Source of the DNA: Batkoa obscura
Taxonomy: Eukaryota; Entomophthoromycota; Entomophthoromycetes; Entomophthorales; Batkoaceae
Length of the DNA: 30,994 bases
Assembly: GCA_030770535.1 (NCBI GenBank)
Contig: JASVEC010000211.1
Span: forward strand, 1-30,994
Direction: 5' to 3'
Below, in pieces: positions 10,885 to 20,171 of this stretch (positions are counted from its first letter, which is position 1; the number at the start of each line of letters is the position of its first letter). A program made the position numbers and the translations under genes. Under the pieces are notes generated by a model. It was not told the origin of the DNA. It made no database searches and was given only the letters and a program-made list of their open reading frames with translations.

Positions 10885-11382
10885 ATGTCTAAAAGATTAA
10901 GAATTTTCTCAACATTGGCAAACATTATTATTGGTATAGTACTAGTTATAAGTGTCTTTGAAACTCGTCAATACTATTATGACTATGGACATGGTATTGT
11001 ACTATCCATCTTACGTTATTTTTTGGCTCACTTCGTGTTGGTATCTGAAATACCCCTTATAAAACCATTCTATCTTAAACATTTTAGATTCTATATGTTC
11101 CCACTTGGAAGAAGTTTAATGTATGCATTCCTTTCTATTTCATCATTTAGTCTTATATGGTGCGGTATTGTCAATATCATTGTACTGGGCATCATTACAG
11201 TGATTACTTTTATAATATCATTATATCATAAAGGGGAGGAATCGCCATATATGCCTATAAATGAAAATGAACCACCTAATAATAGTCCTGGGTCTGCTCT
11301 TCCTTCGTATCAAACCTTCTCTACTGATGACGGGAATCCATCAAATCCAACCGAAGCATGTATCAAGGTTGTATCAACTTAA
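10885..11382 (+). CDS. Array copy 3: COPI-associated-like four-helix membrane protein (intact)
   Basis: Intronless, 165 aa, same layout as copy 2: four hydrophobic helices (about 8-25, 37-57, 71-91, 93-114), a GRSLMY signature (75-80), an SPYMP motif at 120-124, and a hydrophilic tail containing PSYQTF and ending IKVVST. Residues 29-124 are encoded by DNA identical to copy 2, whereas the first 28 codons and the tail differ at many positions, synonymous ones included. The tail is instead closer to the relic tail of copy 5 (SAPPYYQTTS, then NPIE). Function is inferred only as a possible Golgi/endosome membrane protein of the COPI-associated family. Confidence 0.8.
   Translation: MSKRLRIFSTLANIIIGIVLVISVFETRQYYYDYGHGIVLSILRYFLAHFVLVSEIPLIKPFYLKHFRFYMFPLGRSLMYAFLSISSFSLIWCGIVNIIVLGIITVITFIISLYHKGEESPYMPINENEPPNNSPGSALPSYQTFSTDDGNPSNPTEACIKVVST
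10969..11256 (+). repeat. 288-bp identical tract, partner B of gene conversion pair
   Basis: Identical to 9222-9509 across its whole length, with sharp boundaries inside the coding sequence. The direction of conversion cannot be read from two copies alone. Confidence 0.9.
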
Positions 11383-11497
11383 TTTAAATAAAGATTGTTA
11401 TTTGTATATCGTAGTTCTTTTATCTACCAATTTTATTTTTAAAAGTTGTGATACAAATTTTTGCATAATTATAAATACATATCACAATTTAACATAT

Positions 11498-11594
11498 GGG
11501 GGTATTTTTATAGCTTCATTACTTTTTCTATCCTTTAAGCACTATTTGAGCGGAAAAATTATTAGTAAAATTATTAAGCACAAAATCCATTTAA
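11498..11594 (+). mobile_element. MITE copy 4 (~97 bp, right end decayed)
   Basis: Begins GGGGGTATTTTTATAGC and keeps the CACTATTTGAGCGGAAAAAT core. The right terminus (CAAAATCCATTT) is degraded and the end is approximate. ATAT precedes it, as for MITE copy 3, but no matching right duplication is left. Confidence 0.75.
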
Positions 11595-12590
11595 ACCTTC
11601 CAAATCCCTACAAGTTAAAATTTGATGGCAGATATTATCAGGTGATATATATTTAAAACCATAAATGATCTATAAATTATTTAAAATGATGTTTAAATAA
11701 ATTTCTACCAACTTTATAGTTTTAAGTTACTATTAATAGCACCTTTGGCTTCTTGTTACCTTTTACTACTTGTTCTTGTGTATCTGTTGACTTGTACTAA
11801 GCTAATTTAAAAACGTTTTATATAGCCTATCTATCTCGAAACCAGGATATCATAAATTAACACTACTTTCTGTTACTTATTCGACTTATGTTCTATTTTT
11901 CCTGCCCTTATATCTCCTTTTAGTATTTTATATTTCACTCTTTATTTTGCTTTCGCAAGTACAATAGTAGTAAGTATTTTCAAATGAAATTATTTTATAA
12001 GGTATATTATAAAGTTTTTTATTCATACTAAGTTTTTAAAGTTTTTCAGATTATAAATACTCTGGTCAACATCCCTTATATTGCTGAATTAACCGTGTTT
12101 ATTTTTGTGGTCCTTGGCATTCTGGATCGAAAATTATAAATCTATTTAAAATTATCTGAGACTTAAGCAACGAACTTCAAAAAACTTTAAATACAAAATA
12201 TTATTTCATTTGGGATCATCATAAAACCGCAAAAAGATATTATTGGACTGGGGTCATTAGTGAATATATACAAAATGCAGTATTTACAAGAGAAAAACAC
12301 TATCACCATTTATAGAGAGGGCCAAATGCATTTAAATTTCATTAAAACTATTAAATGTCATTGTATATAAATAAATGAATAGTTTTTTTTCTACATTCAT
12401 AAAAGTTCTTTTCAAATAAATAGTTGTTAGTTATAATGGATACATTTAAAAAGGAGATCAATGATTTAATATGAATACAACAAAATAAAATTACCTATAT
12501 CCCTAAAAAGGGCTGTGCTATGTGAAGTAAGATGATGAAATCTTTATTTTAACATTAAGCTGCTATTAATCAAATAGTTACTAAAAATAT

Positions 12591-12598
12591 TATAAATA
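12591..12598 (+). promoter_or_regulatory. TATA-like box, array copy 4
   Basis: TATAAATA, 48 bp before the start-equivalent position of the decayed copy 4. Confidence 0.3.
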
Positions 12599-12638
12599 GC
12601 TACAAAAGAAATTTCATCTTTTAAGTATTAAACTTAAA

Positions 12639-13025
12639 GTGTTTGAAGCATTAACAATTTTTTCATCACTCTCTAATGTTATCATTAGTACAACATTAGC
12701 TATGAACGTATATAAAACATGATATTATTATTACTAAGGACACAGTTATCCTGGACATGGTATTCTACCTCCCATTTTACGCTATTTTCAGCTCGTTTTG
12801 TATTTTTGTCTGAAATACCAGCAATCAACCAATTCTATCTTAAATATTTCAGATTTTATATGTTTCCTCCTGAAAGAAGTTTAACGTAGACATTTTTCCT
12901 TATATTATCATTTAATCAATTGCTAAAATTATATGAGACTATTTAAACAAAACCTTTCATTTTATTATTCAAGTATACATATTTTTTCATAAGGAGATAA
13001 AATAGTCAAACCTGTAAAGTATATT
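12639..13025 (+). pseudogene. Array copy 4: decayed COPI-associated-like gene
   Basis: The start position reads GTG instead of ATG (GTGTTTGAAGCATTAACA aligns with the opening of copy 3). Recognisable stretches are the GGACATGG region, TTGTCTGAAATACC, TTCTATCTTAAATATTTCAG and GAAAGAAGTTTAACG. There are several in-frame stops (for example TAG where Tyr is expected after AGTTTAACG), a small duplication before GGACATGG and a deletion in the fourth-helix region. The C-terminal tail is missing; similarity ends near 13025, just before MITE copy 5. Confidence 0.8.
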
Positions 13026-13044
13026 TTTTAAATAAAGATTACAT

Positions 13045-13141
13045 GAGAGTGTTTTTTTGACTTCATTATTTTTTCCATTTTTAAGTGCTATTTGAGTGGA
13101 AAATCTGTTAGTAAAATTCTTAAACACAAAAATACATCCCC
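13045..13141 (+). mobile_element. MITE copy 5 (97 bp), TSD ACAT
   Basis: Begins GAGAGTGTTTTTTTGAC and ends CACAAAAATACATCCCC, with ACAT at 13041-13044 and 13142-13145. Confidence 0.9.
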
Positions 13142-13450
13142 ACATTTTTTCCATATATTAGAATCAGCTTTCAATAAAAACTAAAAAGTATAAATTAAGC
13201 TAAATAACTTTCAATGATTTAAAAACATAGGATATGAGTTACTGTTTATGCTAGCGTCTGTTATTGTACAGTCTTCAATTGTAGTGATAGGAAAAATTGC
13301 AGAATTTTTTAAAGAAACATGTTTAAATCTAAGATAAAATTATATACTAATTAATATCTTCATGACAATTTTTTTGACCCAATAGCTTATTAATAATATT
13401 TATATTAAAGTGACAAAACTACTGCTATGTAACTATTTAGATTAGCATCT

Positions 13451-13547
13451 GAGGATGTTTTTTTGGCTTCATTACTTTTCCATCTTTTAAGCGCTATTTG
13501 AGTGGAAAAACTATTAGTAAAATTCTTAAATACAAAAATACATCCCC
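13451..13547 (+). mobile_element. MITE copy 6 (97 bp), TSD ATCT
   Basis: Begins GAGGATGTTTTTTTGGC and ends TACAAAAATACATCCCC, with ATCT at 13447-13450 and 13548-13551. One of the best-preserved copies. Confidence 0.92.
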
Positions 13548-14012
13548 ATCTATTTATAACTATCAGCTCTTAGGATTCTAAATTTTAACGAAAAGTTACT
13601 TTTCGAATAATTTCCAAGTAATCTTATAACAATTCGTAATAATAGACCACAAGCAAAATCCGACTTGGATGGCTATCAACCTAATTTTTGACCTGTAAAT
13701 AAGTTTTTGATTGTCTTTATAAAATGCTGATATAATCATTTAACAATATTAGTTATTATAGTTGATTAGGAGCTATTAAAATTTCGATGGGTTGAACTGA
13801 GTAAAAGTAAAGCTAGGTTAAAAGCAATCTATAAAATTTTAAGAGCTGTATTAAATATTTAAATATTTTAAAATATACACTGATTAAAACTACAGCTGAT
13901 CCAAGTAAAGTATATGATGCCCAATCATAAAATTAAGGATATATTTATATGAAACGGTTGTTGAATTTAACTACATTGATATAAAGATTAATGCTTAGCC
14001 TTTAAAATAGTG

Positions 14013-14020
14013 TATATAAC
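14013..14020 (+). promoter_or_regulatory. TATA-like box, array copy 5
   Basis: TATATAAC, about 37 bp before the start-equivalent position at 14050. Supported mainly by its matching position in the other copies. Confidence 0.25.
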
Positions 14021-14049
14021 GTGAAACAAACAATTTTTATGTTGAAGTA

Positions 14050-14540
14050 ATATCTAAAGAATAGAAGATGAATAATTTTCTCAGCACTTCCTAGAGTTAT
14101 TATTGATGGGTCATTAGTTATAAGTATACTTGAATATATCTAACTTTATCGATGCAGTTGTATGAGTACTCTAGGATATACTCTATTTATTCTTAAAACC
14201 ATTTTGTATTTATGCCCAAGTAAGATTACTAACACCATTTAAAGTATTTTGGGTTCTGAATGCTTTTTCTCAAAGAATTTCAAAGTATAGGTTGCTTTCG
14301 ATTTCTTTGAACCACGAAATTAGATATGACTTTGTTGATATCACTACAGCAGATATTGCTACAGTAAATATATTTACAACCTCATACTCTTATTAAGAAA
14401 ATGAATCGCTATATATGCCAATTGAGGATGATTATCTTACTGATAATTAGCTCGGATCTGCCCCTCCTTACTATCAAACTACTTCCATTGGTCATGATGC
14501 TTTATCAAATCCAATTGAAGTAAGTATCAAAGTTATATAA
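14050..14540 (+). pseudogene. Array copy 5: heavily decayed COPI-associated-like gene
   Basis: Aligns with copy 3 from an ATATCTAAAGA start (no ATG) through AATTTTCTCAGCACTT, TTAGTTATAAGTATACTTGAA, then weakly through the helices, and clearly again in the tail (GAATCGCTATATATGCC, GGATCTGCCCCTCCTTACTA, AATCCAATTGAAG, and a stop at 14538-14540). It has many stops and indels in every frame. The better-preserved tail resembles that of copy 3 more than copy 2. Confidence 0.75.
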
Positions 14541-15382
14541 ACGTGCATAATTTTTTTTAGCTTTTAACCGATTAACTAATTGGGAAGATTAGCTATAATT
14601 TTAACAGTCATGTATATAGTTGGTTTTTTTTTGTTTTAAATAAATGAAATAGAGAACATAAAAACCAAATGAAATTCTCATTTCTGGGTGATCCCCTCTC
14701 CTACCTTTAATATTTTTGGGAAAAGGAGCGTTTCCGCCTTGTGTTCTTACAAATCCTTTTGAGACAACCCTTGTATAAATATGAATTCCTTTCTTTCATC
14801 TAACTTATCCTTTAATTCGTTAAGATTTAATAAGTTATTATTCCGCTTTATGCCGCTTTTTTATCTCTTTAGTCTATTCCCTTTGATCGTTTTTTAAAAG
14901 TAGTTTGATCTTACTACATTAGAATATATTATTTGAGCTCTTTGCAAAGTTTATGCTTCCAATCGTTGAAATAACATGTTTCAAAGTTTCTGCAAAATTA
15001 GCTGTCTAATTTACACAGTAATAATTTATTTTGAATTACTTCCAGTTTTGGACTTTATATGATGTATGTCTTTTTTTGATAGGGTTTTAATTAGTTAGTC
15101 TTTTTTTGATACATCTGATACATCTATTATGCCTGGTGCCCTTTTTTAAAGAACCAGTATGTATTTTTGCCTTCTTAACTGTTGTTAAGTCCTTTTTCCT
15201 AGATTAACTCTATCAAAACAAAAAAAGTCTAAATTCCTGTTCTTTTCTCACTGTAATTAATTCATAGATGATGGCATGTATAAAAATATTCGTGATGATT
15301 GTGTTGAAAATCGCAGAAGGAAGCATCTTCACCTATTTTGTAAAAAAATTTATATAGAGTATCCCTGTTAATAAAAGCATAG

Positions 15383-15479
15383 GGGATGTATTTTGTATTT
15401 AAGAATTTTATCAACAATTTTTCTACTCAAGTAGCAGTTAAAAGATGGAAAAAGCAATGAAGCCAAAAAAAGCATCCTC
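15383..15479 (-). mobile_element. MITE copy 7 (97 bp), TSD ATAG
   Basis: Reverse orientation: begins GGGATGTATTTTGTATTTAA and ends CCAAAAAAAGCATCCTC, with ATAG at 15379-15382 and 15480-15483. Confidence 0.88.
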
Positions 15480-15823
15480 ATAGATAGACATCCTTTTTTG
15501 AGACTACCTTTATGGCCATCTACCTCGTTTTCAAGGCTATTTTATTTAGAAATAAATACCATATTAGCTGTTTTAAATTAATATCGAAATAGCTAAGAAT
15601 CTTTATTAATTGAACCCATGTCATAAATTTTGAATTTTACAATAGGCTTTATTATGTAATATGCTCTAACGAATAGTTTATGTCAAAAGTATACATTTTG
15701 AAGATATAAAAGTAATATAAATATACATGTATTTGTCGCTTACTATGATAAAGCTTTATATAGAGGATCTTAAAGGAGATACACAAGTTTTTGACATAAG
15801 TAAGCACTAATCTGATAACAAAT

Positions 15824-15921
15824 AGGGATGTTTTTTTTGGTTTCATTACTTTTCCGTTTTTTAAGCGCTATTTGAGCCGAAAGGTTGTTAGTAAAATTCT
15901 TAAACAAGAAAATATATTCCC
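15824..15921 (+). mobile_element. MITE copy 8 (98 bp), TSD AAAT
   Basis: Forward: begins AGGGATGTTTTTTTTGG and ends AAGAAAATATATTCCC, with AAAT at 15820-15823 and 15922-15925. Confidence 0.88.
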
Positions 15922-16746
15922 AAATACTCTTATTTAGTAAATAAAAAATATCTAGAGATTATGTGACATTCTACTATACCTTTTGCTTTCAAAAAATACC
16001 TAATTATTTGATTCAACTTGGACAATTTCTACTATATGTTCAAATTATGATTAAGAGTATTTAGTTTAACAAGATCTATGAGGAACATCATGTTGTTAAT
16101 AGTTTGACTAACACCATTGAACTATACAAGGATATATATATTATTTTCGGCTCTTGGAATTCTAAATTTAACATTTAAAATTATTTATAAAGTAATATTA
16201 TTCTAATCAAATACTACTAATGCTGATGTTTGAAATCACGTTAAAAAGTCACCAATGGTAGAAAAAGAAACCAATACCAGAAGGAGCAGAAATAATTTTT
16301 AAAGTCATTTAAGGATTCAACAGAAAGATTGAAATAGAAATAATATTTATGTCAATTTCATATCTATGCTAATACGTTAATTAAAAAAGATAAATATTAG
16401 TATTATTTGCATGCGAGTCTACAATTAAATAAAGACGTTTAAGCTTTTCCATTTAATTAAAATTAGCAGAATATTTTATTTACAGAAGTAACGAATAGAT
16501 TTAATTAAAGTATAATTAATTATAAGAACATTAGTTATAACTAGAAGAGATACTATCATCTACTCATACGAGTGAAATGAATAAAGATAAAAGGGTATAA
16601 TATTAATAATACTGTATTGCGACATGTGAGATGTTTATAAAAAATTATTTTGATTTGAATTGAGGTTAATTATGTATTTGAATGAAATACTATATACAGC
16701 TATGAAGCCTTTTATCTTATATTTTGTACTCTATATTTAGATTACA

Positions 16747-17219
16747 ATGTCTAAGAGACTAAGATTTTTTCATCCTTCGTCAATATTATTGTTGGTTTAG
16801 AGGTACTTGTAAGTGCATTTAAAATGAAGTACTATTTTTAGGATTATGGACATGGAGTAATATTATCTATTTTACGGTAGATTCTATCACATTTTGTATT
16901 AGCATATGAAATACCTATTTTACAATTGCATCATCTTGAGCACTTGAAATTTTATATGTTTCCTTGTGGAAGAAGTTTGATTTATATCTTTCTTTCTCTT
17001 GCTACGTTCAATGTTATGTGATATGGCCTGATTGATTTCTTTATAATAATCACTATGACATTACTTACGTTTATAATTTCACTTTTTTACAAAGGAAATA
17101 AATCGCCGTATATGCTTTTAGACGATAGTAATTTATTTAATCAGATTAATCTATCTAGTAGGAATCCTATGACTGCTTATCATTGTTGCCAATGTATAGT
17201 TCATAATGAATGTGGTTAA
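16747..17219 (+). pseudogene. Array copy 6: decayed COPI-associated-like gene
   Basis: Keeps the ATG and opening (ATGTCTAAGAGACTAAGA, with a one-base loss soon after). It also keeps GATTATGGACATGGAGTAAT, GCATATGAAATACC, TTTTATATGTTTCCT, TGTGGAAGAAGTTTGAT and AAATCGCCGTATATGC. In-frame stops replace sense codons at several family positions (for example TTTTTAGGATTATGG and TTACGGTAGATT). It is more complete than copies 4 and 5 and reaches the SPYM motif, but its tail is diverged and the end is approximate. A TATATAC at about 16691 stands where the other copies have a TATA box. Confidence 0.78.
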
Positions 17220-18222
17220 CAAAATACAAATGAAATAAAGTCAAAGAGCTTTATACTAGCTTGAGTATGTTTTGTTATTTAGATACTGAGGTTAATTGTT
17301 ATATTTGGAGATTTTGAATCTGCACTGTTTACATAATTCAAAAGAATATCAACCATTTCTTCTGAATAAAGTAATTAGAAAGAATTGTGTAATTTTTATC
17401 TATATGAGTTATCATTGTGTATTTGCAGTGTAAAATATTTAATTTTCATCAAAGGCGGTTTTATTATGGCGGAAATATCAAATAAATTGTTAAAGGTATA
17501 AAAATGCTGCAGTAGATCTTTTACATGAGATTAACTTTTACTCTTATAAATAAAAAAATTTGCTGTTACAGTTAATTTTACTTAATTTCCACCTAAAAAT
17601 TATTATTCTTATCCCCTAGAGTAGTGTTTTATTCATTTAATAAGAGGAAAGAAAATTAATAAGCAAGGAATTAAGAGCGAGAAAGCAGCAAACAATCAAG
17701 AGAACAATTTACATCAGCGAAAGTACCGATTTGAAGCTGAGAGTTTCAATCCTGGAGTTAAAAAGTGACACTAGGAGCTCTAAACCCTTAAAAAATATTT
17801 ACACTTAAAGAAACGAGGTAAAATGCTCTGTTAAAGAGAGTCTGCCATCCTTGCAGATATCTTTTTATTAACATAATTGTCTTAGATAAATTATAGCTTA
17901 GCTTTTAAATTATTGATAGATGAGCCATACTATAGAAGTGGTAGCTAAAAAAGGGCTGATTCTAATGTTAGAGGGGATAAACCTTTAATAAAAGAAAAAA
18001 AGAGGTGCTCTTTAATGTAATTGAAAGATTGAAAGTCATACAGAAGTTTGGCACAAATGATTTAAAACCTTCAACTCTATGAACAATGTATAAAACAACT
18101 TACTTATTTGGTATTATATTAGAATTTATAAAAAAATATGCTATATTTTTATAAAATATAGTTACAAAAACAAAAATTATGCAGTGATATTGTAATATTT
18201 ACTTGATAATTCATCTATTTTA
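17220..18222. other. Spacer after the gene array
   Basis: No gene or MITE. Around 17640-17800 there is a short, less AT-biased stretch with a ~54-codon open frame that resembles nothing I recognise; it is too short to call. Confidence 0.45.
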
Positions 18223-18983
18223 CTAAAATTTAATAAAAACAAAATGACAATAAATATTTATTAGATAATATATATATCGAACAAGAGTAGAAAAAATAGT
18301 GTATAACAAATATTTTAATAATTCAAAAGGTAAAGCAGTAGCTAAGTCAACGTCTTCTGAATATATAATAGACAATTTTAAAAACCCAGCGAAAAAAGCA
18401 GATTTGTGTGATATATGCATCTAGTATACAGTTAGAAAAAACTATTTAAAAATAAGATAGATATAACAATAAAAAATAAAACAAAGATAAAAGAGTTTTC
18501 AAATAAAAAAGTTGTATAAATTATATGAATTTTATATTAATATTTGAAAAAATATAGTTAGTAAACCTATTCAAAAAATCAAATAATAAAAGTTATAGAA
18601 TAATTTCAAACTTTAAACAAAACATAAAAATAGAAACAAAGCTAGATCTAATAAATTTAAACTATTGTGACAAACAAGTTATATCAGTATTAGGATTTGA
18701 TGTTTTATATTTAAAAAATAATATGATGATAAACAAAATTCATTCTCATTATTTATTTGAAATATCAACTCATAATTTGGTATATGCAGGAAACTGTTTA
18801 ATTAATTCAATATTTAAGAAGCTTTTATTTAGAAAACTTATAAAGATTAATATATAAGCAAATACAGGAAATCATTTTAAATTTCAAAAGCCTTTATATT
18901 ATGTAGTTAAAGAAATTTATAAAATAAATAATAGTTTAGATTTTGATTTTGATTTTTTTGTTAAGCATTATAGAAAAAAATAT

Positions 18984-19081
18984 TGAGATTATTTTTTTAT
19001 TTAAGAATTTTGCTAATAAATTTTTCGCTCAAACAGGGCTCAAAAAATGGAAAAAGTGATGAAACCAAATAAAACATCCTC
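18984..19081 (-). mobile_element. MITE copy 9 (98 bp), TSD ATAT
   Basis: Reverse: begins TGAGATTATTTTTTTATTTA (terminus mutated) and ends CCAAATAAAACATCCTC, with ATAT at 18980-18983 and 19082-19085. Confidence 0.85.
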
Positions 19082-19230
19082 ATATAGTTGATAAACATTT
19101 TAAAAATCTTTTATAAGAGAAAAATAGTTTTGAAGCATTGGGTAAAACAAAAGGTATTAATCAATTAATTTCAATTTTCTTAATTTTTATTTACAAACAT
19201 AATAGAATTACTAATTCAATTGTTAACAAT

Positions 19231-19329
19231 GGAGATGTTTTTTTCTATTTCATTACTTTTTCCATCTTTTAAGCACTACCTGAGTGGAAAAATTGCTAAT
19301 AAAATTCTTAAACACAAAAATACATCCCC
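19231..19329 (+). mobile_element. MITE copy 10 (99 bp)
   Basis: Forward: begins GGAGATGTTTTTTTCTA and ends CACAAAAATACATCCCC. Flanks are CAAT and AATG, so only a 3-bp AAT match remains, perhaps through a later small change. Confidence 0.88.
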
Positions 19330-19626
19330 AATGGAGAAATAAATGTAATTTTTGAAAAGTATGGAAAAAAATAAGAGTAATGAAAATATAAGATATTAAA
19401 AAGTATTTATATTTATTAAACATAATAATAAATTATATTATTATCCACCATCTGATAGATTAAAAAAAAGTGATATAGTTTCAGTTAAAGTTACAAAGTT
19501 TATAGAAAGTATAAAAATTAAAAAACCAACCTTATCTTGTTTTACAAAAATAGCAAAAAGTTTAAAAGTTTAAATATTTGTTAAGCAAGTAATTAGTTTA
19601 TCGAATAATAGGAATCAATTGTTAAA

Positions 19627-19672
19627 TATTAATATTACTTAAATTATTAATATTACTTAAATTATTAATAAA
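19627..19672. repeat. Short tandem repeat
   Basis: Two and a fraction units of an ~18-bp motif (AATATTACTTAAATTATT). Confidence 0.6.
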
Positions 19673-19713
19673 TAAGTTAACAAATAGCTAAAGAGTAAGT
19701 GACTATAATAATA

Positions 19714-19740
19714 AATATAAGCAATATAATTGCTTATATT
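19714..19740. repeat. Perfect palindrome with 3-nt loop
   Basis: AATATAAGCAAT (19714-19725) and its exact reverse complement ATTGCTTATATT (19729-19740) flank ATA. It would form a stable DNA or RNA hairpin; role unknown. Confidence 0.7.
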
Positions 19741-20104
19741 ATATAGGGATAGTTATAGCTTTGGGGTTAACTGCTACCTCCCATACAACCGTTTGTTAAC
19801 TCATTAATATATTAATGATATAGTCATAACATTGAAATTATTTATTTGTTCAATATCAAACTTGTGATCTTGACTATAAAGCAATTGGTAATAAATATTT
19901 CTCAATAAAGTTTTATAAAAATATTTATTTACTTGTTTATATATTAAAACTTCGATTAATATTAATATATGGGTTATATTAGTAAAAGCCTTTCCAATCG
20001 CGGAGTCTCTATTAAATTCAATAAAAATTTCACTAGTTTATAATATAAATTGTAATAAAGTGGTTTAAAAGTAGCCAAGTACTTTTGGTTTTGTGAAATA
20101 TCGC

Positions 20105-20171
20105 TTTGTGAGCTCTATGATTGATTATGACATAACAATCACTTAAGTTGTTGTGTTCTCGAGCTCACAAA
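20105..20171. repeat. 67-bp imperfect inverted repeat
   Basis: TTTGTGAGCTC (20105-20115) is the exact reverse complement of GAGCTCACAAA (20161-20171). Inside, ACATAACAA pairs with TTGTTGTGT (one G-U) around TCACTTAAG. It is not related to the dispersed MITE. Confidence 0.65.

Larger units (their letters stand above)
11383..12638. other. Spacer between copies 3 and 4
   Basis: Holds MITE copy 4 near its start and a TATA-like box at 12591-12598. Otherwise it is the diverged duplicate of spacer 9636-10884. No gene; an apparent reading frame at 11261-11656 is read-through of the MITE and the copy 3 tail in another frame. Confidence 0.6.
13026..14049. other. Spacer between copies 4 and 5
   Basis: Contains two full MITE copies (13045-13141 and 13451-13547) only ~310 bp apart, plus the TATA-like box 14013-14020. 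No coding sequence. Confidence 0.6.
14541..16746. other. Spacer between copies 5 and 6
   Basis: Contains MITE copies 7 (15383-15479, reverse) and 8 (15824-15921, forward). The stretch 14640-15260 is slightly richer in GC and pyrimidine-rich, like the spacers behind copies 2 and 3, and may be the diverged spacer of copy 5. A minus-strand frame at 15652-15846 shows no family resemblance and runs into the MITE. No gene called. Confidence 0.55.
18223..19574 (+). other. Decayed coding-like stretch of unknown family, hit by two MITEs
   Basis: Several plus-strand blocks (about 18290-18420, 18540-18990 and 19400-19574) have unusually long open frames for such AT-rich DNA and translate to Lys/Asn/Ile-rich protein-like sequence. 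Examples are NPAKKADLCDIC (a CxxC), DKQVISVLGFDVLYLK and LYYYPPSDRLKKSDI. It is broken, and two MITEs interrupt it in opposite orientations. I do not recognise the family; it may be an old element or a lost gene. The minus-strand frame at 18223-18420 is the antisense of the first block. Confidence 0.4.

Noticed and set aside
15652-15846. 64-codon minus-strand frame
   Set aside because: Low-complexity Tyr/Ile/Leu composition, overlaps MITE copy 8, no family resemblance.
18223-18420. 65-codon minus-strand frame with hydrophobic C-terminus
   Set aside because: Antisense of a plus-strand block (with NPAKKADLCDIC) that looks more protein-like.
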